Below are positions 34,327 to 41,966 of a stretch of DNA of 46,508 bases, piece after piece. The stretch's first letter is position 1, and each line of letters opens with the position of its first letter. The notes below the pieces were generated by a model, which was given only the letters and a program-made list of their open reading frames with translations, did no database searches and was not told the origin of the DNA. The stretch is taken from positions 1 to 46,508 of the IMG/VR virus record IMGVR_UViG_3300042549_003140, one strand, 5' to 3'. This DNA is from a virus. A program made the translations under genes and the position numbers.

Positions 34327-35076
34327 CGATTTGTTCGACAGTGGTCGCAACCCACTGCCCGTTCTCTTATGAACTGCTGCATGTTCCCATGCAGTCCAGA
34401 CTATATCATCACCTCTCACGAGGGCTATGCGCTTCCATCACCATTGGCTTGTGATGTACTCCCTTGCGGGATAGTCGTTGCACCTTCCTTTGATATACGG
34501 TGCTTAGTACAAGCAACTGCGTTGTAAGTCACACCAACAGTCTCTGCTATCTCTCGATAACAAACACCAGATTGGATTAACTTAATACACAATTGTTTTT
34601 GTTCAGGGGTCATCTCTACTTTTCTTTTCATGTCACGCAACCCAGTATCTAAAGCGTGCTTTAAATTCTTTTCGTGAGTTGTCCATTCCAGATTGGCAGA
34701 TGTGTTGTTGTCTTTGTTCCCGTCTATGTGGTTCAGTATTGAATTACCTTCCACAGCTGGAACGAAATGTTCTGCCACTAACCTGTGTACAAACACACGG
34801 CTAGGTATCCCATCCCTACAAAGTGTTACTCGTGAATACCCTGTGCTGTTCTTGTCAACAAGCAACACATTACCACGAGCACCAACAACATACCCTTGAT
34901 CGGATACCTTATACTTCGGGTATCCCTTAACTTGTACTAGCATTTTATTTCCCCTTGTTATGACCTACAGTTCATATTACTGCATATGACAAGGGGAAGT
35001 GTATCAAAAGCTTGGCTCAGGATTGTCCGGTCTGGAGTTTCCCTGAGTTCACATAGTTTTACATGGGCTGCACTGA
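34327..35076 (-). ncRNA. Group I intron 1 in the primase-helicase gene
   Basis: 750 nt. The 5' exon ends ATGGGT, pairing with guide GCCCAT (P1, U-G wobble at the splice site). The P/Q core (35010-35045, GGGAAACTCC then GACAATCCTGAGCC), R (34470-34484, GGTGCAACGACTATC) and S (34394-34410, GATATAGTCTGGAC) are present, a P9-like hairpin follows, and the intron ends in G. The intron interrupts the Walker A sequence between Gly and Lys, and splicing restores MGKS in frame. Only four GTAC sites occur in it, far fewer than in flanking genes, consistent with later acquisition. Confidence 0.9.
34425..34943 (-). CDS. HNH homing endonuclease with NUMOD4 motif (intron 1)
   Basis: 172 residues; AAGGGG lies seven bases before the ATG. 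KGYPKYKVSDQGYVVG (NUMOD4-like) is followed by the HNH motif (VHRLVAEHFVPAV...ILNHIDGNKDNNTSANLEW) and a C-terminal HTH (CYREIAETVGVTYNAVACTKHRI). It is a distant relative of the intron 2 enzyme, with the same domain order. The ORF is placed in the P6 region and its 3' end contains the R element of the ribozyme. Confidence 0.9.
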   Translation of the reverse strand: MLVQVKGYPKYKVSDQGYVVGARGNVLLVDKNSTGYSRVTLCRDGIPSRVFVHRLVAEHFVPAVEGNSILNHIDGNKDNNTSANLEWTTHEKNLKHALDTGLRDMKRKVEMTPEQKQLCIKLIQSGVCYREIAETVGVTYNAVACTKHRISKEGATTIPQGSTSQANGDGSA

Positions 35077-36036
35077 ACCCATCTTAACACCAGCACCGAA
35101 GTAATACACTTCTTTCCTGCGACGACCACGAGTAACCTCTGTCATCTCAGGCCAAGGCCAAGGCAGACCTTCTTGTACTACCTCTGTAGCTAAGTGCCAG
35201 ATCTCAGAAGATCGGTACGACATCGCGGAGATCTTCGCAGCTGTCTCGTACATCACAGCTTTGAATAGCTCATCATCACGACCAGCGATCACCATGTCGT
35301 TCGCATCCTTCAATGGAAGCGTAGCTACATGCACACCGGGGAGCAGCTTGGATACTGCCTGTACTGCCGATCGACCGGGGTCATCGTTATCGAACACGAG
35401 CACCACCTTCTTGAACATCCGTTGGATATCCTTGATGTGGTGGTCAACATCACGAGTAGCACCCTTACAACCAGAGCGGAGGGAGATCACAGATGGATTA
35501 CCTGACCCGTTCCACTTCCGCTTCAGCACAGAGAACAACGCTATCGCATCGTCCTCTCCCTCTGTGATGAACAGTGTGTACTTATCACCGTACCGCATTG
35601 CCTGTTGCCAGCCGAACATATCACAGCCACGGGTACTACCTACACTGAACATCTGCTTTGTGTTCGTCTTACATTTATAGCCTTTGAGTTCTGTCTTCGT
35701 GTAGTACGGATAGAACCGAGAGACAGGAGTTACCCCGTCGAACTCGGATAACCCTACTCGTACCCCGAAGTACTCCAGTGCTCTACGAGACAGCTTCCGT
35801 TCAGGGATCTCGTGAGCAACCATCTCTGTGATCTCTTTGATCTCAGCAGCTATTTCATCAGGTGTTTTGATTGTCATTGTACGGGTCGGGGGTGCTTGTC
35901 CCTCACCGTACGGATGCTTCTCATATGTACCACAACGGAAACAATACCCGTCGTACTCACCATCATCCCGCAAGAACACTTGGAGGGAGCGAGTCCCTCC
36001 GCATGAGTGCGGTAGCTTCTCTACACAAGTGCTCAT
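35077..36036 (-). CDS. Primase-helicase exon 1 (primase domain)
   Basis: 320 codons; ATG overlaps the ATP-grasp stop with GGAGG before it. An N-terminal zinc-binding part (His10, Cys12, Cys32, Cys35) reads template trinucleotides. The TOPRIM domain has FITEGEDDAIAL (Glu159) and VLVFDNDDPGRSA (Asp216, Asp218). The helicase begins near the end, where FGAGVKMG is the first half of Walker A. Five more codons of intron follow in frame before a stop, so an unspliced message gives only a primase fragment. Joined to exons 2 and 3 it makes 553 residues, close to T7 gp4. Confidence 0.9.
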
Positions 36037-36920
36037 ACACCTCCTTCGTCAGTCTCTAGCTCTGTACCTTCCATCTCTAATTCCGAGTACGGACGCCAAG
36101 AGATTGTCTCCCCCGCCATGAATCGGAAGAACTCAACGTACCGTTCTAGGGTTGTCCCCTCCATCCCCGGAGAGGTGTTCACTTCAAGAACATAACACCT
36201 CGCTCTGTTAATCGGACCGCCCTTTTCGACAACGATATCCACAGCACCGAACTGAAGACCAAGATCGTCCACTGCCTGTTGTGCACGAGAGATCAGCTCG
36301 TTTGGAATTGTTCGTGCACAGATCCCGTTACGGACAAAGATAAAATCGTTATCATGATTCCAGATGAACGGACGATTTGTATCATCAACACCGGGGCGAC
36401 GGATCTTACGAGTGACGTCGATCACCCGCCATACACCATCTATCCTGCCGACATGAACTCGGTACTCACGACGCTTTTCAATAGCCTGTGTGTACAGTGC
36501 AGCTCGTGGGACACCACGACCAGCTCGTGCTTGCTCTGGTGTTACCACTACGATCCCTGCACCTGAACTGCCACGGTCTAGGGTACGGGCAACAACGGTC
36601 TTACCATCAACAAGACAAGCGTAGTTCGCATCTCGCGCGTCCGTCCAGTGAGGTGGGAGGGCAGCTGTACGTACTCGTTGGAACGTACGAAGCTTAGACT
36701 GTGCGTGATACACAGCTAACGGGGAGTTCACCAAGTTGTTCGCAGTACGCAACCGGTGGAAGCCCTCCGATTCTGTACCGATCCCGAGGTTGATCACATG
36801 AGTAACAGACCGTGGGATCGGGGATGTTGAATCTTTCTTCATTAACTTGCAGTCTAATGCTTCTGCAAGAGCACGGGCAGCTGTACCGTTGTTCCAACTA
36901 GCGATCAAGAACTTAGCCAT
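36033..36920 (-). CDS. RimK-like ATP-grasp ligase
   Basis: 295 residues from the ATG overlapping the previous stop (TAATG). An N-terminal Rossmann-like part ends at CKLMKKD. The ATP-grasp core includes VVARTLDRGSSGAGIVVV (the glycine-rich loop), TQAIEKRREYRVHVG, FGAVDIVVE and the metal-binding VLEVNTSPGMEGTTLERYVEF. ATP-grasp enzymes of this type couple a carboxylate to an amine through an acyl-phosphate. Next to two amidoligases it probably extends or attaches a peptide-like product. It is the last gene before the primase. Confidence 0.85.
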   Translation of the reverse strand: MAKFLIASWNNGTAARALAEALDCKLMKKDSTSPIPRSVTHVINLGIGTESEGFHRLRTANNLVNSPLAVYHAQSKLRTFQRVRTAALPPHWTDARDANYACLVDGKTVVARTLDRGSSGAGIVVVTPEQARAGRGVPRAALYTQAIEKRREYRVHVGRIDGVWRVIDVTRKIRRPGVDDTNRPFIWNHDNDFIFVRNGICARTIPNELISRAQQAVDDLGLQFGAVDIVVEKGGPINRARCYVLEVNTSPGMEGTTLERYVEFFRFMAGETISWRPYSELEMEGTELETDEGGV

Positions 36921-37999
36921 TACACACCCCACTGCTGTTTGATTTGAATAATGATATCCGCTGCTGTCACTGGGTCTGTGTTCGCACACAGTTCATTGAA
37001 CAGCTCACCCATACGAGCACGGGCAGAGTACTCTTGTAAGAACGAGTCACTACCAACAGAGTCAAGGAACGCTGGGAGAGTGCCCTCAGTCTGTGCCTTA
37101 ACAAGTGGTTGCCAGAACGAACCACGTACAACACGGAACGGTGCTGCTTCTGGGAATAACTGCTGGTGAATGCCTAGCAATTGGTCAACTGTACTGATCT
37201 CTCGTGTGATGTCGTTAGCCATCTCGATACCCTTCTCAATTAAATCACATAACTCAGTAATAGAAACTGTCTTACGCATTGCAAGCAGTTGATCTGTTAA
37301 TAACACACGAACACCATCTTGTACCTTGCGATCCTTGAGTTGCGACACGGTGTTCGTCATTGCTAACTCACGGATAGAGTTCAGGATCTGAACCCAACCA
37401 AGTAACTTCACCCCATCCTTACAGCCGGGGAACATACGGAACTCTATTGTACCGTACTCGAACAGACGGAACGCACCAACAGCGCAGTACTTCGGTACGT
37501 GGGACGTGAGCACTTGCTGCACAGCACCACGACGTTTGTTCTTGATATCACTAAGTAACTTGTTCCAGAACTGGATCAGGTTCACAGAGTTATACACAGG
37601 AACAGTGTACGTGTTATGGTTCCGAAGATCGGAGCAGTACCGTAGGAGCACAGGCTCCAGTGCTACACTCAGCCACACCATACTGCGGAACTGTTCTTCG
37701 TTCATGTCTTGTACATTCACATGGATGTGTGTACTACAGCGGGGGGATAACGATATCCGACGACCACGACAGAACTGTGTGTACGAAGAGCTAGCCTGCT
37801 GCACTTGATCAAGGGTCAACGGTACTGACACAAGCTCAATCCCGTTACGGAGGGAGCCATCGGTTGTCTTCCTGAAGTACTGATTCAGGGTTCCGATGTC
37901 TGCCTCTGCGATACCATCCCCTTCGATCTCTAACTCGATACCGAACATCGCACCAGAGTACCGTGCTCTGTCTTCTCTAAACCACCCGAATACTGACAT
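36920..37999 (-). CDS. Amidoligase (Amidoligase_2-type, glutamine-synthetase fold)
   Basis: 359 residues from the ATG with GGAG six bases upstream. MFGIELEIEG carries the paired Glu residues of the COOH-NH2 ligase fold, STHIHVNVQDM is the HxHV metal/ATP motif, and FEYGTIEFRMFPG the later EFR motif. These match the predicted Amidoligase_2 group, which forms amide bonds with ATP. The C-terminal 100 residues are helical. It overlaps the 170-residue gene upstream by 23 bases and touches the ATP-grasp gene. Substrates are unknown. Confidence 0.8.
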   Translation of the reverse strand: MSVFGWFREDRARYSGAMFGIELEIEGDGIAEADIGTLNQYFRKTTDGSLRNGIELVSVPLTLDQVQQASSSYTQFCRGRRISLSPRCSTHIHVNVQDMNEEQFRSMVWLSVALEPVLLRYCSDLRNHNTYTVPVYNSVNLIQFWNKLLSDIKNKRRGAVQQVLTSHVPKYCAVGAFRLFEYGTIEFRMFPGCKDGVKLLGWVQILNSIRELAMTNTVSQLKDRKVQDGVRVLLTDQLLAMRKTVSITELCDLIEKGIEMANDITREISTVDQLLGIHQQLFPEAAPFRVVRGSFWQPLVKAQTEGTLPAFLDSVGSDSFLQEYSARARMGELFNELCANTDPVTAADIIIQIKQQWGV

Positions 38000-38489
38000 C
38001 TTGTTCTCCAATTGAATCGAATAACTTAACCAATCGGTCAGCCACATCTGATGATCGAACGTACCAGATCTCTCCTTGGATGACCCCAACAGGGAATCCG
38101 TTCATGTACACGATCTTCACACCACGATGGTCTGATACGAACACAGACCAACTGTACCGCCGAGTGGTACGAGGGGACTCCCCTCGAAGGATCTTGTACA
38201 GATCAGGCAACTCGCTTGGGTCGTACTCCATCCCACGTTTGGTTGATCGCCGAACATTTAACCCGATGTACGCTCCCCGAGTTGTGTAAAACGCTGGGAA
38301 GATATGGGTGAACAGTTCATTGTACGGAACAATTGTTGTGCTGAAGTCAGTACCGTTGTACTTATGGATCGTGACGGAAAGGTCTTGAGCTATTGACATG
38401 AACACAGCAGGGCAATTCTCATGGATAACAACAGTGCCTTGGTAGTACGCACTCGCATCCCTCACAGAACAACTGATCAAAGGAATCAT
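37977..38489 (-). CDS. Unknown protein inside the amidoligase cluster
   Basis: 170 residues, beta-rich, with no membrane segment. A C-terminal part (RGVKIVYMNGFPVGVIQGEIWYV) looks like a small beta-hairpin domain; RRSTKRGMEYDPSELPDLYKI precedes it. I do not recognise the family. It overlaps the ligase genes on both sides (4 and 23 bases), so it is surely part of the same pathway, perhaps as a carrier, an accessory subunit or the target of modification. Confidence 0.65.
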   Translation of the reverse strand: MIPLISCSVRDASAYYQGTVVIHENCPAVFMSIAQDLSVTIHKYNGTDFSTTIVPYNELFTHIFPAFYTTRGAYIGLNVRRSTKRGMEYDPSELPDLYKILRGESPRTTRRYSWSVFVSDHRGVKIVYMNGFPVGVIQGEIWYVRSSDVADRLVKLFDSIGEQDVSIRVV

Positions 38490-39253
38490 GCTTCCCTCCC
38501 GATACGCTTCAGGTTGCTGACAGCAGAGGCACCGCTTGTGTACTCATGAGCGATCTCGAAGATCTCTGGTAGTTTCTCCAGACAACCGAGAAGTTTCTTG
38601 AGTTTCTCTTTGCTAGTGATCACCGTGCAGTCCATCATTCGGTACTCAATTCCGTACGGCTTGACACGGAACGCACCCTTACCACCGTACTGTGTAGCAC
38701 GTTGCCTTGTTGTGCTGAGGCCAGCTTCCTCGAACACTACATCAAGGGCTCGAACCAATCGACTCATGTCTTTGTACGTGAACACGTTCGATGGTTGGTC
38801 TTTGGTGAACCCGAGGTGGATATGGAAACCACTGTACCGACAGGTTTGGTTCGGTGCATCTGCTGTCTTGTACATACTATCCGAGTACGCATCGAACTCT
38901 GAACCACAACCGAACACTAAGTCTTCAGGCTGAGCACCAGTTACAGAAGCCACACGTACCTCTTCTGTGTACGCAATCGTTGTGCCTGTTGGTGTGAGGT
39001 ACAACTCTTGCACTTCACCAAGAACACGGAACAAGTTCTTAACCATACCAAGTGGGGTGTCTGCTGGTGGGGCACCTACCTCTAATGACAGGCCATCAGG
39101 GTGACACACACCGTACTGCAACTTATGTGGGTCAGTCTTCAGACCGGGGATCACACGAGCAGCTGCTATGAATCGGTCTTCTCTCTTCAAGAAGAACTCT
39201 GCATCCATCCCGATCAGGAGTTCTATCTGTTCGCCATTGAATTCAATCTTCAT
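38486..39253 (-). CDS. phiEco32-type COOH-NH2 ligase (type 2)
   Basis: 255 residues. IGMDAEFFLK, HPDGLSLEVGAPPAD, VFGCGSEFDAYSD, YSGFHIHLGFT and GAFRVKPYGIEYRMMD, in this order, are the signature blocks of the phiEco32-like COOH-NH2 ligase-type 2 family, a glutamine-synthetase-like fold predicted to make amide bonds. The acidic pair in DAEFF and the HIHLG motif should bind metal and ATP. Start and stop overlap the neighbours by four bases. Confidence 0.88.
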   Translation of the reverse strand: MKIEFNGEQIELLIGMDAEFFLKREDRFIAAARVIPGLKTDPHKLQYGVCHPDGLSLEVGAPPADTPLGMVKNLFRVLGEVQELYLTPTGTTIAYTEEVRVASVTGAQPEDLVFGCGSEFDAYSDSMYKTADAPNQTCRYSGFHIHLGFTKDQPSNVFTYKDMSRLVRALDVVFEEAGLSTTRQRATQYGGKGAFRVKPYGIEYRMMDCTVITSKEKLKKLLGCLEKLPEIFEIAHEYTSGASAVSNLKRIGREA

Positions 39254-40575
39254 TCAGGGATCTCTCCGAAGTTATATAATAATCCGACAGTGCTACAGAG
39301 GGTCTGCACGTTCACGTTCTTACCGTAGCAGGAACCACATACAAACGTGGCATCGTTTAACTGAGCACATTCAAGAACAGGTTGGTGTGTCTCACATACC
39401 TCACACATCACAGTGTCTACTTCAGGTACGTCACGCTTGTACTGTTCTTCCGTTGAATCGAACCCGCCGTTTTCCACGACGACGGGTAATGTCTTTTTTA
39501 CAGGAAGACGAACCTGTGTACTTGTTAGTGTGTACTCACCTGCACTCTTAGCGGCCTTGTTGTTAGCTACTGCGTACCATAACGTAGACAGGTACACTTC
39601 AACAGAATCAACCAGTGGTTCTTCTGTTCCGTACACGAGGATATCATTCCAAGGTTGTTGGTCTAACATCAAGGTCAAGGTACCACGACCAGAGTTCCCG
39701 TGCGAAGGGGTGAACTGCATCACAGTGGCAGGGTACCAACCCGGAACCATGTTCATTTCTTTTTTGAAATCATCCACGCCATTGCTGTACGCATCAGACT
39801 TCTTACCACTTGTTGTACCAGCCATCGTCCTCGAAGTATGCGGGGTTGTAATAGGATCTGGTTTCTTTTTTAATTCGACATTCTGCACACCCCGCTGGAG
39901 AACACCAGCCACAGTGGTGTACTTCCACAGCTGTCCAACAGGAAGGTTAAAGATATGAGTGGCAGGTACTACCTCCATCTTCTCCTTTGTTGCAGCAGCG
40001 TACAAGATCCCAGCTTCCGACGACAGGTACAACACAGTACCTGATGTGTTCTGCATCAACGTGAGAGGTCGCTCATCATTACGGATAAGGTTCCAACTGC
40101 TGTCTCGTGCATCGTACCACACCAAGGTGAACGCACCGTTCAGCGTGCTGATGAAAGCACCAGCCTCAGATGGTTCAATCAGGCTGAGGTTGTACGCAAT
40201 ACTCTCACTATCTGTGTCGAACAAGTGACTGTTCGGTGGCATCGGATGTGTGAGTGTGCCGTTGTGTACCAAGGAGATCGGTCCGTGCTCGAACGGGTGA
40301 GCGTTGTTCACACTTACAGAACCCTTGGTTGCATGTCTGTTATGACCAACCAGTGCACGGACTGCACCTGCTAGGATCGGAGCGACACGACGGTGCTCCA
40401 AGAAATCCGTAGGGTTCGTGATACTCTTAGCACAGGTGATCTTACCACCAGTTTCTGAGATCAACCCAACGGAATCCTTACCACGGATCACGTCCATTTG
40501 TAACATATGTTTGAAGATGTTCGTGTTACCGAACGTTAAAGCTGTTGAGCCGATCACACCTACGATTCCACAAAT
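39250..40575 (-). CDS. Class II glutamine amidotransferase (AUU start)
   Basis: 441 residues if translation starts at ATT (40575), giving M-C-G-I-V-G, so the catalytic Cys becomes N-terminal after Met removal. The next start (GTG, 40557) would delete it. GGGG lies eight bases before the ATT, and a stop immediately precedes it in frame. The Ntn domain shows VGHNRHATKGSVSVNNAHPF, LVHNGTLTH and DTDSESIAYNL, as in asparagine synthetase and PurF. The C-terminal half ends in a Cys4 zinc finger (CEVCETH...CGSC). It should release ammonia from glutamine for an amidation step. Confidence 0.88.
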   Translation of the reverse strand: MCGIVGVIGSTALTFGNTNIFKHMLQMDVIRGKDSVGLISETGGKITCAKSITNPTDFLEHRRVAPILAGAVRALVGHNRHATKGSVSVNNAHPFEHGPISLVHNGTLTHPMPPNSHLFDTDSESIAYNLSLIEPSEAGAFISTLNGAFTLVWYDARDSSWNLIRNDERPLTLMQNTSGTVLYLSSEAGILYAAATKEKMEVVPATHIFNLPVGQLWKYTTVAGVLQRGVQNVELKKKPDPITTPHTSRTMAGTTSGKKSDAYSNGVDDFKKEMNMVPGWYPATVMQFTPSHGNSGRGTLTLMLDQQPWNDILVYGTEEPLVDSVEVYLSTLWYAVANNKAAKSAGEYTLTSTQVRLPVKKTLPVVVENGGFDSTEEQYKRDVPEVDTVMCEVCETHQPVLECAQLNDATFVCGSCYGKNVNVQTLCSTVGLLYNFGEIPE

Positions 40576-40589
40576 TTACTCATCCCCTT

Positions 40590-40607
40590 TGTGTTGATGT
40601 CAACACA
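40590..40607. promoter_or_regulatory. 18-bp palindrome upstream of the amidotransferase gene
   Basis: TGTGTTGA-TG-TCAACACA is a perfect 8-bp inverted repeat around two bases, 15 bp before the predicted ATT start. A TTGACA hexamer is embedded on the leftward strand without a matching -10. The centre is too short for a good RNA hairpin, so a dimeric repressor or activator site is more likely. A second inverted repeat, GCAGCA (40625-40630)/TGCTGC (40641-40646), lies in the same intergenic gap. Confidence 0.5.
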
Positions 40608-40680
40608 TATAATACCATTTAAACGCAGCAGGATCGTCCATGCTGCACGATGTACCACTAACCAGTGCTAGGGTACAGGG

Positions 40681-41052
40681 TTACATCTCGCCTCGTCTGA
40701 ACAGCACCCAGTCACCGGACTGTACCTTCTCGTAGTTCGATAGGTTCTTACCAACGATGAAGTAAATCCATGCCTGCCCCTTACTGGTCTGGATTAACTT
40801 CCGATCATAGAACGAAGGATAACCTTCCAGTCGATCTAACCGTAACATCGTAGCATGACCTACCTTGTACAGTTCAATTCGGATCTCACCCTGTGCTGGT
40901 GTGATGAACGGGAATCCACCCATGCTGTACATATCGAACCCACTCACCCGCTCTGTCCCTAAGAACGTAACCTCATCAGACTGAAGCAGTCCGTGGTTCC
41001 CCATGCCCTTTCGTAAAGATCCGTACACTGCGACTAAGAATTCTTGTTCCAT
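40681..41052 (-). CDS. Gamma-glutamylcyclotransferase-like (AIG2/BtrG-like) protein
   Basis: 123 residues from the ATG overlapping the previous stop (TAATG). FLVAVYGSLRKGMGNHGLL is the YGSL-x-x-G-x-x-x-xxL signature that forms the binding loop in this family. GGFPFITPAQGEIRIELYKV and LDRLEGYPSFYDRKLI (with the catalytic Glu of LEGY) follow the family pattern. These enzymes release an amine or 5-oxoproline from gamma-glutamyl groups. It precedes the amidoligase genes, which suggests that it trims a gamma-glutamyl protecting group in the same pathway. Confidence 0.85.
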   Translation of the reverse strand: MEQEFLVAVYGSLRKGMGNHGLLQSDEVTFLGTERVSGFDMYSMGGFPFITPAQGEIRIELYKVGHATMLRLDRLEGYPSFYDRKLIQTSKGQAWIYFIVGKNLSNYEKVQSGDWVLFRRGEM

Positions 41053-41888
41053 TACATACTCCATAAACTTTTCATGAACGCCTTCAGATCTACACAACCA
41101 ACAAGTGTGTACTTCCCGAACAAACCATTGATCACCCGTGGTTTTGTGTGCTCCTTGCAGATCTTCTGCACGTACTTCCTCGTTAGGTACGGCTCTTCTG
41201 GACCTGTGACCCACATCGCACGGATGTTCATGCAGTACCCTTGCAGATCTCGGACACTGCGATGAAGCAGTACCATCTCAGAGAAAGGATCTTCACTGTG
41301 GATCAGACTCTTTCTGATGTTCGATGTGAAGAACACAGAGTCACCGCCTTCGCAGTACGTAACGGAGACATCGCCACGACCGATGGCAGGGAACATCTTC
41401 GCTGTTATCAAAGCCATCCACTTACTCTTAGCGAACGGTACCAACGCACAGAACGATGTGTTCAGATCATCGCTGTGTGCTATGCTACGAAGGAAGAACA
41501 AGCATGCCATCGTGATCTCACTCGGGATACCATGAGCGATCACGTTCACCATGTTCTGAGAGTACACCTTGCTGTACGGTTCATCGAAGCACACACGGTA
41601 CGGTGACTCTTCGATCAAGTACTGCATGATCTCTTTGTTCCGAACGTGGAACAGCGACTCGAACCCATCCGATAACCGGATATGGGTAACAGGCTTGCTG
41701 TACAAACCTTTCGTGTGGTCGTTCTGGTAGTCTGATCTGCCAGATAAACCGTGCTTCTCGTTGAACATCTTCCATTCAGCACGGTGCTCTGTTGTTACAC
41801 CGTACGAATCACTTCTCCCACAGCTACCGAAGCAGCCCATAGATTGTTCTCGGACGGTACCGTCCTCATAAACATGGAATACAATCAT
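41052..41888 (-). CDS. Unknown protein leading the amidoligase operon
   Basis: 278 residues with no known motif, no signal peptide and no membrane helix. Notable are a Gly/Cys-rich N-terminus (MGCFGSCGRSDSYG) and a mixed alpha/beta body (VCFDEPYSKVYSQNMVNVIAHGIPS). The N-terminal Cys-rich loop could bind a metal. AAGGT lies five bases before the ATG. It overlaps the cyclotransferase start, so it belongs to the same transcript and may be a pathway enzyme or a modified substrate protein. Confidence 0.6.
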   Translation of the reverse strand: MIVFHVYEDGTVREQSMGCFGSCGRSDSYGVTTEHRAEWKMFNEKHGLSGRSDYQNDHTKGLYSKPVTHIRLSDGFESLFHVRNKEIMQYLIEESPYRVCFDEPYSKVYSQNMVNVIAHGIPSEITMACLFFLRSIAHSDDLNTSFCALVPFAKSKWMALITAKMFPAIGRGDVSVTYCEGGDSVFFTSNIRKSLIHSEDPFSEMVLLHRSVRDLQGYCMNIRAMWVTGPEEPYLTRKYVQKICKEHTKPRVINGLFGKYTLVGCVDLKAFMKSLWSM

Positions 41889-41910
41889 GATACCTTCTCA
41901 AATTTTTGGT

Positions 41911-41966
41911 GGAGTATTATATACTACCAGTATGTACTATCGGAGATAGGAGTTAATACGTACTAT
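41911..41966 (-). promoter_or_regulatory. Candidate promoter/operator before the amidoligase operon
   Basis: On the leftward strand TATAATACTCC (41921-41911) would place a start about 20 bases before the 278-residue gene. The same 11-mer occurs rightward at 24306-24316. No sigma-70 -35 element is at the right distance, so a phage sigma factor could be used. ACTATC repeats (41936, 41962, 41977) and inverted GATAG/GATAGT copies flank it and could bind a regulator. Confidence 0.4.

Noticed and set aside
40555-40583. Programmed -1 frameshift from the ATG mini-ORF into the amidotransferase frame
   Set aside because: Re-pairing at AAA-TTT would be poor and would leave four residues before the Cys, which must be N-terminal; the AUU start explains the sequence more simply.
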